From assembly GCF_006539725.1 (NCBI RefSeq), contig NZ_BJNO01000016.1, forward strand, positions 62,001 to 126,000: a DNA stretch of 64,000 nucleotides, given 5' to 3'. How positions within the stretch are numbered: the stretch's first letter is position 1; the number at the start of each line of letters is the position of its first letter. Under the pieces are notes generated by a model, which made no database searches, was not told where the DNA came from, and worked only from the letters and a program-made list of their open reading frames with translations. Both the position numbers and the translations under genes were made by a program. This DNA is from Klebsiella terrigena (GTDB lineage Bacteria; Pseudomonadota; Gammaproteobacteria; Enterobacterales; Enterobacteriaceae). Below, in pieces: positions 1 through 9,757 of the stretch.

Positions 1-1907
1 CGCAGATCGGCGAGATCGATGTTACCGTTTTTATCACAGGCCACGACCACGACCTGCATCCCTGCCATCTGCGCGGATGCCGGGTTGGTACCGTGCGCCG
101 AGCTTGGGATCAGGCAGATATCGCGATGGCCTTCATTGCGGCTCTCGTGGTAATGACGGATAGCCAGCAGGCCCGCATATTCACCCTGGGCGCCGGAGTT
201 CGGCTGCATGCACACGGCGTCGTAGCCGGTCAGCTTCACCAGCCAGTCGGAGAGCTGGGCGATCATCTGATGATAACCTTCCGCCTGCTCTGCCGGGCAG
301 AACGGGTGCAGCTCGGCAAACTCAGGCCAGGTGATCGGGATCATTTCCGCCGCGGCGTTGAGCTTCATGGTGCAGGATCCCAGCGGGATCATCGCCTGAT
401 TCAGCGCCAGATCTTTACGCTCCAGCGAGTGCATGTAGCGCATCATCTCGGTTTCGCTGTGGTAGCGATTGAATACCGGGTGGGTCAGGATCGCATCGTC
501 GCGCAGCATGCTGGCCGGGATCGAACGGCTGTCGAGCGCAACGTCTTTGTCCAGGGTATCGATATCCAGCCCGTGCGCCTCGCCAACGATCGCGCGGAAC
601 AGGTTCAGCACGTCTTCGCGGGTGGTGGCTTCATCGAGGGTGATACCGACCGCGTTGTGAATGTCGCTGCGCAGGTTAATTTCCAGCGCCTCGGCGCGCG
701 CCAGCACCGCCGCTTTATCGGCAACGTCAACGCAGAGGGTGTCAAAGTAGTGCGCGTGGCGCAGCTTGAGCCCTTTCTTCTGCAGGCCGTCGGCGAGAAT
801 ATCCGTCAGGCGATGGATGCGGCTGGCGATACGCTTCAGGCCAGCCGGGCCGTGGAAGACCGCGTACAGGCTGGCGATGTTGGCCAGCAGCACCTGGGAA
901 GTACAAATATTGGAGTTCGCTTTCTCGCGGCGGATATGCTGCTCGCGGGTCTGCATCGCCATGCGCAGCGCGGTGTTGCCGGCGGCATCTTTCGATACGC
1001 CGATAATACGGCCTGGCATGGAGCGTTTGAATTCATCTTTTGCCGCGAAGAAGGCCGCGTGCGGACCACCGTAGCCCATCGGCACGCCGAAACGCTGGGC
1101 GGAACCGAAGACGATATCGGCGCCCTGCTTGCCCGGCGCGGTCAGCAGCACCAGGGTCATAAAGTCGGCCGCCACGCTCACCACGACCTTGCGCGCTTTA
1201 AGCTCGGCAATCAGGCCTGCGTAATCGTGTACTTCACCGGTCGTACCGACCTGCTGCAGCAGCACGCCGAAAACGTCCTGATGATCGAGCGCTTTGTCCG
1301 CGTCATCGACGATAACGTCAAAGCCGAAGGTTTCCGCGCGAGTGCGGACCACGTCCAGCGTTTGCGGGTGCACGTCGGCAGCCACAAAGAAGCGGTTCGC
1401 GTTTTTGAGCTTGCTGACGCGCTTCGCCATCGCCATCGCTTCCGCGCCGGCGGTTGCTTCATCCAGCAGCGAGGCAGAGGCGATATCCAGCCCGGTCAGA
1501 TCGAGCGTAACCTGCTGGAAGTTGAGCAGCGATTCGAGGCGACCCTGCGATACTTCCGGCTGATAAGGGGTATACGCGGTATACCAGCCCGGGTTTTCCA
1601 GCATATTGCGCTGAATAACCGGCGGCAGCTGCACGGCGGTGTAGCCCATGCCGATGTAAGACTTAAAGCGCTTGTTACGCCCGGCAATTGCCTTCAGCTC
1701 CGCGAGCGCGGCGAACTCCGTCGTCGCATCACCGACCTGCGGCGGCGTTGCCAGCTGAATATCCTGCGGCACAATCTGGCCAATCAGGGCGTTAAGCGAA
1801 TCGGCGCCAACGGTATTCAGCATCTCCTGCTGTTGCTGAGCATCCGGACCGATGTGACGTTCAATAAAGGCGCCGCGGTTTTCAAGCTGACCTAAAGTCT
1901 GAGTCAT
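1..1907 (-). CDS. gcvP: Glycine dehydrogenase (decarboxylating), P protein, partial
   Basis: P protein of the cytoplasmic glycine cleavage system: PLP-dependent decarboxylation of glycine with transfer of the aminomethyl group to lipoyl-GcvH. The reverse strand reads from an ATG at 1907 ([20 protein letters not shown]) without interruption to the window edge, giving 635 codons of about 957 in E. coli. The last readable part has [10 protein letters not shown] and ends near NGNIDLADL. The C-terminal third, including the PLP-binding lysine, lies outside the window. It is the last gene of gcvT-gcvH-gcvP, separated from gcvH by about 170 bases carrying a strong folded element. Identity is secure from near-complete agreement with the E. 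coli protein as I remember it. Confidence 0.96.
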   Translation of the reverse strand, partial: MTQTLGQLENRGAFIERHIGPDAQQQQEMLNTVGADSLNALIGQIVPQDIQLATPPQVGDATTEFAALAELKAIAGRNKRFKSYIGMGYTAVQLPPVIQRNMLENPGWYTAYTPYQPEVSQGRLESLLNFQQVTLDLTGLDIASASLLDEATAGAEAMAMAKRVSKLKNANRFFVAADVHPQTLDVVRTRAETFGFDVIVDDADKALDHQDVFGVLLQQVGTTGEVHDYAGLIAELKARKVVVSVAADFMTLVLLTAPGKQGADIVFGSAQRFGVPMGYGGPHAAFFAAKDEFKRSMPGRIIGVSKDAAGNTALRMAMQTREQHIRREKANSNICTSQVLLANIASLYAVFHGPAGLKRIASRIHRLTDILADGLQKKGLKLRHAHYFDTLCVDVADKAAVLARAEALEINLRSDIHNAVGITLDEATTREDVLNLFRAIVGEAHGLDIDTLDKDVALDSRSIPASMLRDDAILTHPVFNRYHSETEMMRYMHSLERKDLALNQAMIPLGSCTMKLNAAAEMIPITWPEFAELHPFCPAEQAEGYHQMIAQLSDWLVKLTGYDAVCMQPNSGAQGEYAGLLAIRHYHESRNEGHRDICLIPSSAHGTNPASAQMAGMQVVVVACDKNGNIDLADL

Positions 1908-2003
1908 GAGCGATGGTTCCTGAAACGTGCAGTGAATCGTAATTGTCTGACTGGTTTGCCCGGTTTTGCACGCATGCTCACCGGACCTTTCTACGCAAAA
2001 CCG

Positions 2004-2069
2004 TTCACGCGGCTGGCAGTGACGCCAGCGGGCGGGTTAGCCGGGAAGCTAACCCGCCCGCCGCGTGAA
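2004..2069. repeat. Perfect three-way-junction element between gcvH and gcvP
   Basis: The segment folds into a cloverleaf-like junction with no unpaired base at the branch. The outer 9-bp stem pairs 2004-2012 with 2061-2069 (TTCACGCGG/CCGCGTGAA). Arm 1 pairs 2013-2017 with 2024-2028 (CTGGC/GCCAG). Arm 2 is a 13-bp stem pairing 2029-2041 with 2048-2060. There is no U-run on either side, so it is not a standard terminator. A REP-like palindromic unit that stabilises or attenuates the gcvTHP transcript before gcvP is the likeliest role (inference). Confidence 0.7.
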
Positions 2070-2081
2070 GGATGAACGTAG

Positions 2082-2471
2082 TTACTCGTCTTCTAACAGC
2101 GCGGCATAAGCCGTCGCGTCCAGCAGCGCCGCGACCTGAGCTTCATCGCTGGCTTTGATTTTGAAGATCCAGCCGTCGGCGTACGGATCGCTGTTAATCA
2201 GCTCCGGGGAGTCGTTCAGCTCTTCGTTCACCGCCACGATCTCGCCGCTAATCGGAGCATAGATATCCGAGGCCGCTTTTACCGACTCCGCAACGGCGCA
2301 GTCATCGCCGGCTTCAACCGCCGCGCCGACTTCCGGCAGATCGACGAAAACCATATCGCCAAGCAGCTCCTGCGCGTGCTCGGTGATGCCAACGGTGTAG
2401 GTGCCGTCAGCCTCTTTGCGCAGCCATTCGTGTTCTTTACTGTATTTCAGTTCTGCTGGTACGTTGCTCAT
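2082..2471 (-). CDS. gcvH: Glycine cleavage system H protein
   Basis: Lipoyl carrier that shuttles the aminomethyl group from GcvP to GcvT and electrons to dihydrolipoyl dehydrogenase. The product is 129 residues, the E. coli length, when started at [16 protein letters not shown]; nine upstream in-frame residues in the longer reading frame are not part of the conserved protein. The lipoylated lysine is Lys65, in the motif AESVKAASD. It lies 23 bases after gcvT on the same strand, so the two are co-transcribed. Known regulators of this operon in E. coli are GcvA, Lrp and PurR. Confidence 0.97.
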   Translation of the reverse strand: MSNVPAELKYSKEHEWLRKEADGTYTVGITEHAQELLGDMVFVDLPEVGAAVEAGDDCAVAESVKAASDIYAPISGEIVAVNEELNDSPELINSDPYADGWIFKIKASDEAQVAALLDATAYAALLEDE

Positions 2472-2494
2472 CAATTCATCTCCAAAAGGGGGAA

Positions 2495-3589
2495 TCACGC
2501 AACGGCTTTGCCGTTACGCACAAAAACGGGTTTAGTCACTTTTACCGGCATTTCGCGGTTACGGATTTGTACGACAGCCGTTTCACCGATGCCCGCCGGT
2601 ACGCGTGCCAGTGCAATACTGTAGCCCAGCGTCGGGGAGAACGTCCCGCTGGTGATAATGCCCTCTTGCTGATTACCATCAGCATCGGTAAAGCGCACCG
2701 GCAGACCGCCGCGCAGTACGCCCTTCTCGGTCATCACCAGACCAACCAGCTGCTCGGTGCCTTTTTCGCGCTGCAGCTCCAGCGCTTCACGACCGATAAA
2801 GTTGCGATCGGCAGGTTCCCAGGCGATGGTCCAGCCCATATTCGCCGCCAGCGGGGAGACGCCTTCGTCCATCTCCTGGCCATACAGATTCATCCCGGCT
2901 TCCAGGCGCAGCGTATCGCGCGCGCCGAGGCCGCAGGGCTTCACGCCCGCGTCCAGCAGGCTGCGCCAGAAATCTGCGGCCTGTTCTTTCGGCAGCGCAA
3001 TCTCGTAGCCCGCTTCGCCGGTGTAGCCGGTGGTGGCGATAAATAAATCCCCCGCCTGTACGCCAAAGAACGGCTTCATGCCGGTAACGGCCTGGCGCTG
3101 CTGCTCGCTAAACAGGGTAGCGGCCTTCTCTTTCGCCTGCGGGCCCTGGACGGCGATCAGCGACAGATCGTCGCGCACGGTTATCTCCAGGCCATAGGAT
3201 TCAGCCTGCTGGCCGATCCAGGCGAGGTCTTTTTCGCGCGTCGCGGAGTTAACAACAAGGCGGAAATAGTCTTCCGTCAGGAAATAGACAATCAGGTCAT
3301 CGATAACGCCCGCCGAAGCGGTCAGCATTCCGCTGTATAGCGCTTTGCCAGGGACGGTGAGCTTCGCTACATCGTTAGCCAGCAGATAGCGCAGGAACTC
3401 GCGCACCCGGCTCCCGTGGAAATCGACGATGGTCATGTGCGAGACGTCGAACATGCCGGCATCGCTGCGCACCGCGTGGTGTTCATCAATCTGGGAACCG
3501 TAATGCAGCGGCATCATCCAGCCATGGAAGTCCACCATGCGAGCACCGCACAGCGTGTGTTGTTCATACAACGGAGTCTGTTGAGCCAT
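2495..3589 (-). CDS. gcvT: Aminomethyltransferase, glycine cleavage T protein
   Basis: Transfers the methylene group from aminomethyl-lipoyl GcvH to tetrahydrofolate and releases ammonia. Starting at [20 protein letters not shown] gives 364 residues, equal to E. coli GcvT; the 32 extra in-frame residues upstream (Arg-rich, translated leader) look like untranslated sequence. [19 protein letters not shown] near the N-terminus and [18 protein letters not shown] in the folate-binding half are characteristic. It is the first gene of the operon, and the AT-rich upstream gap holds the control region. Confidence 0.97.
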   Translation of the reverse strand: MAQQTPLYEQHTLCGARMVDFHGWMMPLHYGSQIDEHHAVRSDAGMFDVSHMTIVDFHGSRVREFLRYLLANDVAKLTVPGKALYSGMLTASAGVIDDLIVYFLTEDYFRLVVNSATREKDLAWIGQQAESYGLEITVRDDLSLIAVQGPQAKEKAATLFSEQQRQAVTGMKPFFGVQAGDLFIATTGYTGEAGYEIALPKEQAADFWRSLLDAGVKPCGLGARDTLRLEAGMNLYGQEMDEGVSPLAANMGWTIAWEPADRNFIGREALELQREKGTEQLVGLVMTEKGVLRGGLPVRFTDADGNQQEGIITSGTFSPTLGYSIALARVPAGIGETAVVQIRNREMPVKVTKPVFVRNGKAVA

Positions 3590-3699
3590 CTTTTCCTCGT
3601 CAAATAAAACGGAACCAGCTACTTTTTTGCGGCGATTTCGCCCCGCGAAATCCGGCGTCGAGGCCCTTCGCTGGCGCCGACGCAAACGTTATCTTTTGC

Positions 3700-3960
3700 C
3701 TGAACTTACCACCGAAACCGGCGCTAAACCATAAGGTAAATCAGGACATCACATTAGCTTATGACCAAAACTCGCCGAAAACTCTACAGAATTATTGACT
3801 GGAAAAAAGCGATTAATGCCACATAAAATTAACATAACCGCCGAACAAAGCAGGTCATGATGGTATTTTATGCGAAAAAATGGGCCTATTTTCTTTAACA
3901 AAAAAAGACAGACATTAATAAAACTAATGCGAAAAAATGGGTGAGATTAGATTATTTCAA
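3700..3960. promoter_or_regulatory. Control region upstream of gcvT
   Basis: This AT-rich stretch lies between gcvT and the end of ubiI. It contains three copies of the GcvA core CTAAT or its complement (3753-3757, 3924-3928, 3946-3950) and a 15-base direct repeat ATGCGAAAAAATGGG at 3870-3884 and 3927-3941. In E. coli the gcvTHP control region is long and binds GcvA and Lrp, which fits. Exact protein sites and the promoter are inferred; no gene is seen here. Confidence 0.5.
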
Positions 3961-3970
3961 ATGAGAGGGG

Positions 3971-3992
3971 AAAACCCGGCGCGAAGCCGGGT
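3971..3992 (-). terminator. Rho-independent terminator of ubiI
   Basis: A 7-bp stem ACCCGGC/GCCGGGT with a 5-base loop (3974-3992) is followed on the minus strand by UUUU. It sits 19 bases after the ubiI stop. Confidence 0.75.
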
Positions 3993-4010
3993 GAGAGAAG
4001 TGTGACGAGC

Positions 4011-5213
4011 TTAACGTAACCAGCCAGGAAGGTCGTTTAGCCCCATCGCCTGACGAATCAGCTGCGGCTTGACGCCCGGCAGCGTATCGGCAAGCTTGAG
4101 ACCGATATCGCGCAGCAGCTTCTTCGCCGGATGGCTGCCGGCAAACATTTCGCGAAAGCCCTGCATTCCCGCCAGCATCAGCGCGGCGCTGTGCTTGCGG
4201 CTGCGCTCATAGCGGCGGAGATACAGATGCTGGCCGATATCCTTGCCCTGAGCGTGCAGGCGCCTGAGCTCATCGATAAGCTCTGCGGCATCCATAAAGC
4301 CCAGGTTCACTCCCTGCCCGGCCAGCGGGTGGATAGTGTGGGCCGCGTCGCCAACCAGCGCCAGACGATGGGCGGCAAACTGCCGCGCGTAGCGGCCGGT
4401 CAGCGGGAAAACTTCGCGCTCGCTCTCAATCTGGCACAGGCCAAGGCGATTATCGAAGGCGATATTCAGCGCCTGATTAAACGTCGCCTCGTCCGCCTGC
4501 TGCATCTGCTCCGCTTCCTGCGGCGGTAGCGACCAGACGATCGAGCACAGGTGCGGATCGCTGAGCGGCAGGAAGGCGAGGATACCGTCGCCGTGGAAGG
4601 CCTGGCGTGCGATGGCCCGATGCGGCTCCGCGGTGCGGATGGTGGCCACCAGCGCGTGATGGCGATAGTCCCAGAAGGTCAGCGGAATATCGGCCTTGTT
4701 GCGCAACCACGAGTTGGCGCCGTCGGCGCCGACCACCAGCCGGGCGGTGAGCATGCTGCCGTCCTGCAGGCTAAGGAAGGCTTCGTTCTCCCCCCATGCG
4801 ACCTGCTGCAGCTGCGCCGGGGCCAGCAGCGTAACGTCAGAGCAGCGCTGCGCCTTTTGCCACAGCGCGTGGTGAACGACCGCATTTTCAATAATGTGTC
4901 CGAGGTGACTGAAGCCCAGACTTTGGTCATCAAAGCTGATGTGGCCAAAGCTGTCTTTATCCCACACTTCCATCCCGTGATAGCAGCTGGCGCGGCGGGC
5001 GATAATTGCTGGCCAGACGTCAAGCTTGCTCAGGAGCTTCTCGCTGGCGGCGTTAATCGCGGAGACCCGCAGCGCTGGCCGCGCATCGGCGCTCAGCGGC
5101 TGTGGCTCAGCCTGCTCAAGGACGGCGACGCGCAGCCCGCTGCCCTGCAATCCGCAGGCAACCGCCAGCCCCACCATGCCACCGCCCACAATGGCAACAT
5201 CAACACTTTGCAC
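4011..5213 (-). CDS. ubiI: FAD-dependent 2-octaprenylphenol hydroxylase
   Basis: Aerobic C5 hydroxylase of ubiquinone biosynthesis (formerly visC). The GTG at 5213, preceded by GGAG seven bases upstream, gives 400 residues beginning VQSVDVAIVGGGMVGLAVAC, matching E. coli in length and sequence; a 17-residue upstream extension in the open frame is not conserved. The N-terminal dinucleotide-binding GGGMVG and the second FAD motif LALVGDAAHTIHPLAGQG are intact. It lies ten bases after ubiH, as the last gene of pepP-ubiH-ubiI. Confidence 0.95.
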   Translation of the reverse strand: MQSVDVAIVGGGMVGLAVACGLQGSGLRVAVLEQAEPQPLSADARPALRVSAINAASEKLLSKLDVWPAIIARRASCYHGMEVWDKDSFGHISFDDQSLGFSHLGHIIENAVVHHALWQKAQRCSDVTLLAPAQLQQVAWGENEAFLSLQDGSMLTARLVVGADGANSWLRNKADIPLTFWDYRHHALVATIRTAEPHRAIARQAFHGDGILAFLPLSDPHLCSIVWSLPPQEAEQMQQADEATFNQALNIAFDNRLGLCQIESEREVFPLTGRYARQFAAHRLALVGDAAHTIHPLAGQGVNLGFMDAAELIDELRRLHAQGKDIGQHLYLRRYERSRKHSAALMLAGMQGFREMFAGSHPAKKLLRDIGLKLADTLPGVKPQLIRQAMGLNDLPGWLR

Positions 5214-5223
5214 GTTCAACTCC

Positions 5224-6396
5224 TTAACGGGGGACCCAACCGAGGGTACGCTGCGCCAGCGCATCGCGCGCCGGAGTAAATAATTCCATCGCCATCAGGC
5301 CAAGGTTGCGCCCCGCAACCAGCGGCGCCCAACGGTTGGCAAACAGATGAACCAGGCCATCGGTCACGCCGATAGTCGCGGACTTATCATCCGCTCGCCG
5401 CGCCTGATACTGCTCAAGCAAGGCGTAATCGCCGGGATCGCGCCCGCCGGCCTCGGCCACAATTTCAGCCAGGCTCATCACATCGCGCAGGCCGAGGTTA
5501 AACCCCTGCCCGGCAATGGGATGCAGCGTCTGCGCCGCGTTGCCGACCAGCGCCAGGCGATGGGAAACGGCGCGGCTGGCGGTGGTTAACGCCAGCGGAT
5601 AAACGCTGCGCGCCCCGGCGTGGGTAATCCGCCCCAGCCGCCAGCCAAACGCCTGCTGCAGCTCGTGGCAAAAACGTTCGTCCGACCAGCTCAGGATGTC
5701 GTCATAGCGGGACTGAGGGTGGCACCACACCAGCGAACAGCGGCCCTGCGACATCGGCAGCATCGCCAGGGGACCGTGCTCGGTAAACCGCTCAAAGGCG
5801 CGCCCCTCGTGGGGCAAAGCGGTGCTGACGTTGGCAATAATCGCCAGCTGTTGGTAGGGCTGCTGCTGCCAGCTGATACCGCAGCGGGCGCCGATCGTCG
5901 AGCGCGATCCGTCCGCCGCCACCAGCAGCCTGCCGTCGATAGTTTCACCGCTGTCCAGGGTGATGCTGACGCCCTCCTCCCGGCGGCTGACGTTCTCTAC
6001 TTTTGCCGGACAGTGCAGGGTAATACCCGGCGCCTCGCGCAGTTGCGCAAACAGGCGCTGGCCAATATCGTGCAGCTCAACGACCTGGCCCAGCGCTGCC
6101 AGGCCATAGTCCTGAGCATCCAGCGTGACGAACCCCGCGTGGCCGCGGTCGCTGACGTGCACGCGCTGGATCGGCGTCGCGCAGTCGGCGATCTCCTGCC
6201 AGATACCGACGCGCGCCAGCTGCTGGCAGGTGCCTGCCGCCAGCGCAATCGCCCTGGCGTCAAATCCTGGATGCTTCGATGATTCCGGCGCCGCCGCTTC
6301 TACCAGATGGACCGGCAGCGCGCCGTCGGTCAGCCGGGAGATAGCCAGGGCCAGGGTCGCGCCGGTCATTCCGCCGCCAACGATCAGCACGCTCAT
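5224..6396 (-). CDS. ubiH: 2-octaprenyl-6-methoxyphenol hydroxylase
   Basis: FAD monooxygenase for C1 hydroxylation in ubiquinone biosynthesis, paralogous to the neighbouring ubiI. It has 390 residues (E. coli 392). VGGGMTGATLALA binds the ADP part of FAD at the N-terminus, and LALVGNAAQTLHPIAGQGFN is the second FAD motif; the Asn in place of the usual Asp is also my recollection of E. coli UbiH. The start overlaps the pepP stop by four bases (ATGA), indicating translational coupling. Confidence 0.95.
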   Translation of the reverse strand: MSVLIVGGGMTGATLALAISRLTDGALPVHLVEAAAPESSKHPGFDARAIALAAGTCQQLARVGIWQEIADCATPIQRVHVSDRGHAGFVTLDAQDYGLAALGQVVELHDIGQRLFAQLREAPGITLHCPAKVENVSRREEGVSITLDSGETIDGRLLVAADGSRSTIGARCGISWQQQPYQQLAIIANVSTALPHEGRAFERFTEHGPLAMLPMSQGRCSLVWCHPQSRYDDILSWSDERFCHELQQAFGWRLGRITHAGARSVYPLALTTASRAVSHRLALVGNAAQTLHPIAGQGFNLGLRDVMSLAEIVAEAGGRDPGDYALLEQYQARRADDKSATIGVTDGLVHLFANRWAPLVAGRNLGLMAMELFTPARDALAQRTLGWVPR

Positions 6397-7709
6397 GAGC
6401 GTCGCGCCGCCGCCATCAGCGCTTCGATATCGTCAGCGCGTTTCACCACCCCGGCGGTGAGATTTTCATTGCCGTCAGCGGTTATCACAATATCGTCTTC
6501 GATGCGGATACCGATACCGCGATACTGCGACGGCACGTCGGCATCGGTGGCGATGTACAGGCCTGGCTCAACGGTCAGCACCATGCCCGGCTCGAGGATA
6601 CGCGAACGCTCGGCGTCGTAGCGGCCGACATCATGTACATCCAGCCCCAGCCAGTGGCTCAGACCGTGCATAAAGAACGGGCGGTGCGCATTGCTGGCGA
6701 GCAGCTCTTCGACATCCCCTTTAAGGATGCCGAGGCGCACCAGGCCAACGATCATTATCCGCACAACTTCCTGATTAACCTCCTGAATAGAGGTGCCAGG
6801 GCGGTAGAGCGTCAGCGCGGTTTCCAGCGATTCGAGGACAATGTCATAAATCTCGCGCTGGGCCGGGCTAAATTTGCCGTTAACCGGGAAGGTGCGGGTA
6901 ATATCGCCCGCATAGCCGCGGTATTCGCAGCCGGCATCGATCAGCACCAGATCGCCATCGCGCAGCTCGCACTCGTTTTCGGTGTAATGCAGAATGCAGC
7001 CGTTGTCGCCGCCGCCAACGATGGTGTTATAGGAAGGGAAGCGGGCGCCGTGACGGTTGAATTCGTGAAGGATTTCGCCCTCCAGCTGGTATTCGTACAT
7101 CCCCGGCTGACACTTTTCCATCGCCCGGGTGTGGGCCAGGGCGGAGATCTCTCCGGCACGGCGCAGCACCTCAAGCTCTTCTGGCGATTTGAACAGGCGC
7201 ATCTCATGCACTATCGGCCGCCAGTCGATGACGGAGTTTGGCGCCTGCAGGTTCTGGCGCGAGCCCTTACGCAGCTTCTCCAGCGCCGTGAAGACGATTT
7301 TATCGGCGTAGGCATATTCGCCCTGCGCAAAATAGATGGCGTCAAGGCCGTTCAGCAGCTGGAACAGCTGTTGGTTAATTTCGCTGAACGCCAGGGCGCG
7401 GTCGACGCCGAGCTTCGCGGGCGCGGCCTCCTGCCCAAGGCGACGGCCGAACCAGATCTCTGCCGTCAGATCGCGGACGCGGTTAAACAGCACGCTATGG
7501 TTATGGGTGTCGTTGCTTTTAATCAGCACCAGCAAGGCTTCAGGCTCATTGAAGCCGGTGAAGTACCAAAAATCGCTGTTCTGCCGGTAGGGATATTCTG
7601 AATCTGCGCTGCGTACCGCTTCCGGTGCGGCGAAAATGAGCGCCGCGCTGCCCGGCTGCATCTGCGCTAACAGCGCCTGGCGACGAGAAAGAAATTCCTG
7701 CTGTGTCAT
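6393..7709 (-). CDS. pepP: Xaa-Pro aminopeptidase II
   Basis: Cytoplasmic dimanganese aminopeptidase releasing N-terminal residues before proline. It has 438 residues (E. coli 441). The pita-bread fold metal ligands are visible in LVLIDAGCEYRGYAGDITR (two Asp), HGLSHWLGLDVHD (His), TVEPGLYI (Glu) and GIRIEDDIVI (Glu). It is 23 bases downstream of ygfB and overlaps ubiH, giving the conserved ygfB-pepP-ubiH-ubiI order. Confidence 0.95.
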   Translation of the reverse strand: MTQQEFLSRRQALLAQMQPGSAALIFAAPEAVRSADSEYPYRQNSDFWYFTGFNEPEALLVLIKSNDTHNHSVLFNRVRDLTAEIWFGRRLGQEAAPAKLGVDRALAFSEINQQLFQLLNGLDAIYFAQGEYAYADKIVFTALEKLRKGSRQNLQAPNSVIDWRPIVHEMRLFKSPEELEVLRRAGEISALAHTRAMEKCQPGMYEYQLEGEILHEFNRHGARFPSYNTIVGGGDNGCILHYTENECELRDGDLVLIDAGCEYRGYAGDITRTFPVNGKFSPAQREIYDIVLESLETALTLYRPGTSIQEVNQEVVRIMIVGLVRLGILKGDVEELLASNAHRPFFMHGLSHWLGLDVHDVGRYDAERSRILEPGMVLTVEPGLYIATDADVPSQYRGIGIRIEDDIVITADGNENLTAGVVKRADDIEALMAAARRS

Positions 7710-7732
7710 GACGCCCCCTCAACAAATTGTAA

Positions 7733-8311
7733 TTAGTGTAGTGTCGGCTTGCGTACTTCTGGTGCGGTTGGCTGCTGGCGCGAGAAGTTTTCGTGGCACA
7801 GCAGCGCGGCAACGCGTACGTACTCGATAATCTCTTCTAACGACATCTCCAGCTCTTCCTGGTCTTCGTCTTCGTCGTAGCCCAGCTGCGCAATGTTGCG
7901 CAGATCGTCGATGGCTTCGCCGGTTTCATCTTTGACCTTATCCAGCTTGGGCTGAGTCACACCAAGGCCTAGCAGGAAGTGGTTAACCCAACCGGCCAGC
8001 GCATCGGCGCGTTCAAACACGGTCACGTTCTCCCCTTCCGGCAGATAGAGCTGGAACAGAAAGCCATCGTCTTCCAGCGAGTCGCTGGTCGCGGAATGCA
8101 TGTTGCGCAGAGACTGCGCCAGCTCGTGGCCGAATGCGAGACCTTCGTTCGTCAGGTCGTGCACCAGCGGCTGCCAGCTGCTGTCTTTATTACCGCCGCA
8201 CAGGATCCCGCTGATCAAACCGTGCATTTCGGCCGGGGTTAAGCCCACGCCCTGTTGGTTCAGTAACTGGTCTACGGCGTTGTAACCAGGCATTTCGTTC
8301 TGTATAGACAT
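7733..8311 (-). CDS. ygfB: YgfB family protein (UPF0149)
   Basis: Conserved gammaproteobacterial protein that starts the ygfB-pepP-ubiHI operon; its molecular role in enterics is not settled (the Pseudomonas homologue is reported as a regulator). The second ATG ([15 protein letters not shown], 8311) gives 192 residues, as in E. coli; the upstream ATG two codons earlier is less likely. An acidic helix [16 protein letters not shown] lies toward the C-terminus. It is divergent from zapA. Confidence 0.92.
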   Translation of the reverse strand: MSIQNEMPGYNAVDQLLNQQGVGLTPAEMHGLISGILCGGNKDSSWQPLVHDLTNEGLAFGHELAQSLRNMHSATSDSLEDDGFLFQLYLPEGENVTVFERADALAGWVNHFLLGLGVTQPKLDKVKDETGEAIDDLRNIAQLGYDEDEDQEELEMSLEEIIEYVRVAALLCHENFSRQQPTAPEVRKPTLH

Positions 8312-8477
8312 GCGCATTCGTCATCGTTGGGAGGAATATTCATGATATGCTACCACTTTGGACCCTGGTGAACCAGAATAGGGCTTGTACCTTCGCATCA
8401 GGGTAGCTATAGTGTCGCCCCTTCGTAGCCCCGGGTATGGGCGTGAAGGCCGCGCAGTCAATCAGCAGGAAGGTGGC

Positions 8478-8807
8478 ATGTCTGCACAACCCGTCGATCT
8501 CCAAATTTTTGGCCGTTCACTTCGCGTGAATTGCCCGCCTGAACAAAGGGATGCCTTGAGTCAGGCAGCTGATGACCTGAATCAGCGGTTGCAAGATTTA
8601 AAAGAACGCACTAGAGTCACAAATACTGAGCAGCTGGTCTTCATCGCCGCGTTGAACATCAGCTATGAGTTAACTCAGGAAAAAGCGAAAACCCGCGACT
8701 ACGCCTCCAGTATGGAACAGCGTATTCGGATGCTTCAGCAGACCATCGAACAAGCGTTGCTTGAGCAAGGTCGCATAAGCGAAAGAACCGGGCCAAAGTT
8801 TGAATAA
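8478..8807 (+). CDS. zapA: Cell division protein ZapA
   Basis: FtsZ-associated factor that bundles FtsZ protofilaments at the division site. [20 protein letters not shown] begins a 109-residue protein of the E. coli length; the 31-residue in-frame upstream extension is leader sequence. AGGAAGGTGGC before the start supplies the ribosome binding site. The C-terminal half is a coiled coil ([20 protein letters not shown]). ssrS follows 41 bases later. Confidence 0.95.
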   Translation: MSAQPVDLQIFGRSLRVNCPPEQRDALSQAADDLNQRLQDLKERTRVTNTEQLVFIAALNISYELTQEKAKTRDYASSMEQRIRMLQQTIEQALLEQGRISERTGPKFE

Positions 8808-8848
8808 CACTTTGCAATTAACTGTGTTAGAGTAATCGCAAGAACAAA

Positions 8849-9033
8849 ATTTCTCTGAGATGTTTGCAAGCGGGCCAGTCCCCTGAGCCGATATTTCATA
8901 CCACAAGAATGTGGCGCTCCACGGTTGGTGAGCATGCTCGGTTCGTCCGAGAAGCCTTAAAACTGTGACGACGCATTCACCTTGAACCAAGGGTTCAAGG
9001 GTTACAGCCTGCGGCGGCATCTCGGAGATTCCC
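8849..9033 (+). ncRNA. ssrS: 6S RNA
   Basis: Near-identical to E. coli 6S RNA: it opens ATTTCTCTGAGATGTT, contains GAGCCGATATTTCATACC and the GGTGAGCATGCTCGGT block, and closes with GCGGCATCTCGGAGATTCCC. The ends pair (TCTCTGAGATG with CATCTCGGAGA), giving the long rod with a central bubble that mimics an open promoter and sequesters sigma70 holoenzyme in stationary phase. It is co-transcribed with fau downstream, as in E. coli. Length is about 185 nt against 183-184 in E. coli. Confidence 0.97.
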
Positions 9034-9156
9034 TTCTTTTAGCGCTTCATTCGCACCACTTCACATTCAGCATTACACCTACTCTGTATTACACTACGCC
9101 TACATGCATAACCGGCTCACGTCGTGACGTGATAATGCCAGATCAGGCGATCTTTC

Positions 9157-9756
9157 ATGACCCAAATTTCTGATACTCGCTCAACCCGACAGCAGCTCCG
9201 CCAGCACATCCGCCAGCTTCGACGCACGCTGACGCCTGAACAGCAGGCCAGTTTTGCCGCGCTGGGTGCGAACCGCATGATGGCCTATCCGCCTGTGACC
9301 CTCGCGCGAACCGTGGCGCTGTTTCTTTCCTTCGATGGCGAGCTGGATACCCGACCGCTGATTGAGCAGCTGTGGCGGGCGGGAAAACGCGTCTATCTCC
9401 CCGTGCTCCACCCTTTCAGTCCGGGAAACCTGCTGTTTTTACACTACCATCCGCAAAGCGAACTGGTGGTAAACCGCCTGAAAATTCACGAGCCAAAGCT
9501 CGACGTGCGCGACGTGCTGCCGCTGTCGCAGCTGGATGTGCTGATTACGCCGCTGGTGGCCTTTGATGCGCTCGGCCAGCGTCTGGGAATGGGCGGGGGA
9601 TTTTACGACAGGACGCTGCAAAACTGGCGCCAGTATCCTCTGCAGCCCGTCGGCTATGCCCACGATTGCCAGCAGGTTGACGTACTGCCGACGGAGCAGT
9701 GGGATATCCCGCTGCCCGCGGTGATCACGCCCTCAAAGCTGTGGCAGTGGGCGTAG
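9157..9756 (+). CDS. fau: 5-formyltetrahydrofolate cyclo-ligase
   Basis: ATP-dependent conversion of 5-formyl-THF to 5,10-methenyl-THF (ygfA). It has 199 residues, about 17 more at the N-terminus than the E. coli entry I recall (182), because the ATG at 9157 precedes TRQQLRQHIRQLRRTLTPEQ, a normal family N-terminus. MGGGFYDRTL is the conserved phosphate/ATP-binding block. It lies downstream of ssrS and ends one base from the convergent DUF2238 gene. Confidence 0.93.
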   Translation: MTQISDTRSTRQQLRQHIRQLRRTLTPEQQASFAALGANRMMAYPPVTLARTVALFLSFDGELDTRPLIEQLWRAGKRVYLPVLHPFSPGNLLFLHYHPQSELVVNRLKIHEPKLDVRDVLPLSQLDVLITPLVAFDALGQRLGMGGGFYDRTLQNWRQYPLQPVGYAHDCQQVDVLPTEQWDIPLPAVITPSKLWQWA

Positions 9757-9757
9757 G

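Noticed and set aside
93-1895. Long 600-residue plus-strand open frame
   Set aside because: It is antisense to gcvP, which reads through the same bases with near-complete similarity to E. coli GcvP; the plus-strand product is Arg/His-rich with no family features.
3590-4010. Glycine riboswitch before gcvT
   Set aside because: The region lacks the tandem aptamer architecture and is AT-rich with GcvA-type motifs; enterics control gcvTHP by proteins.
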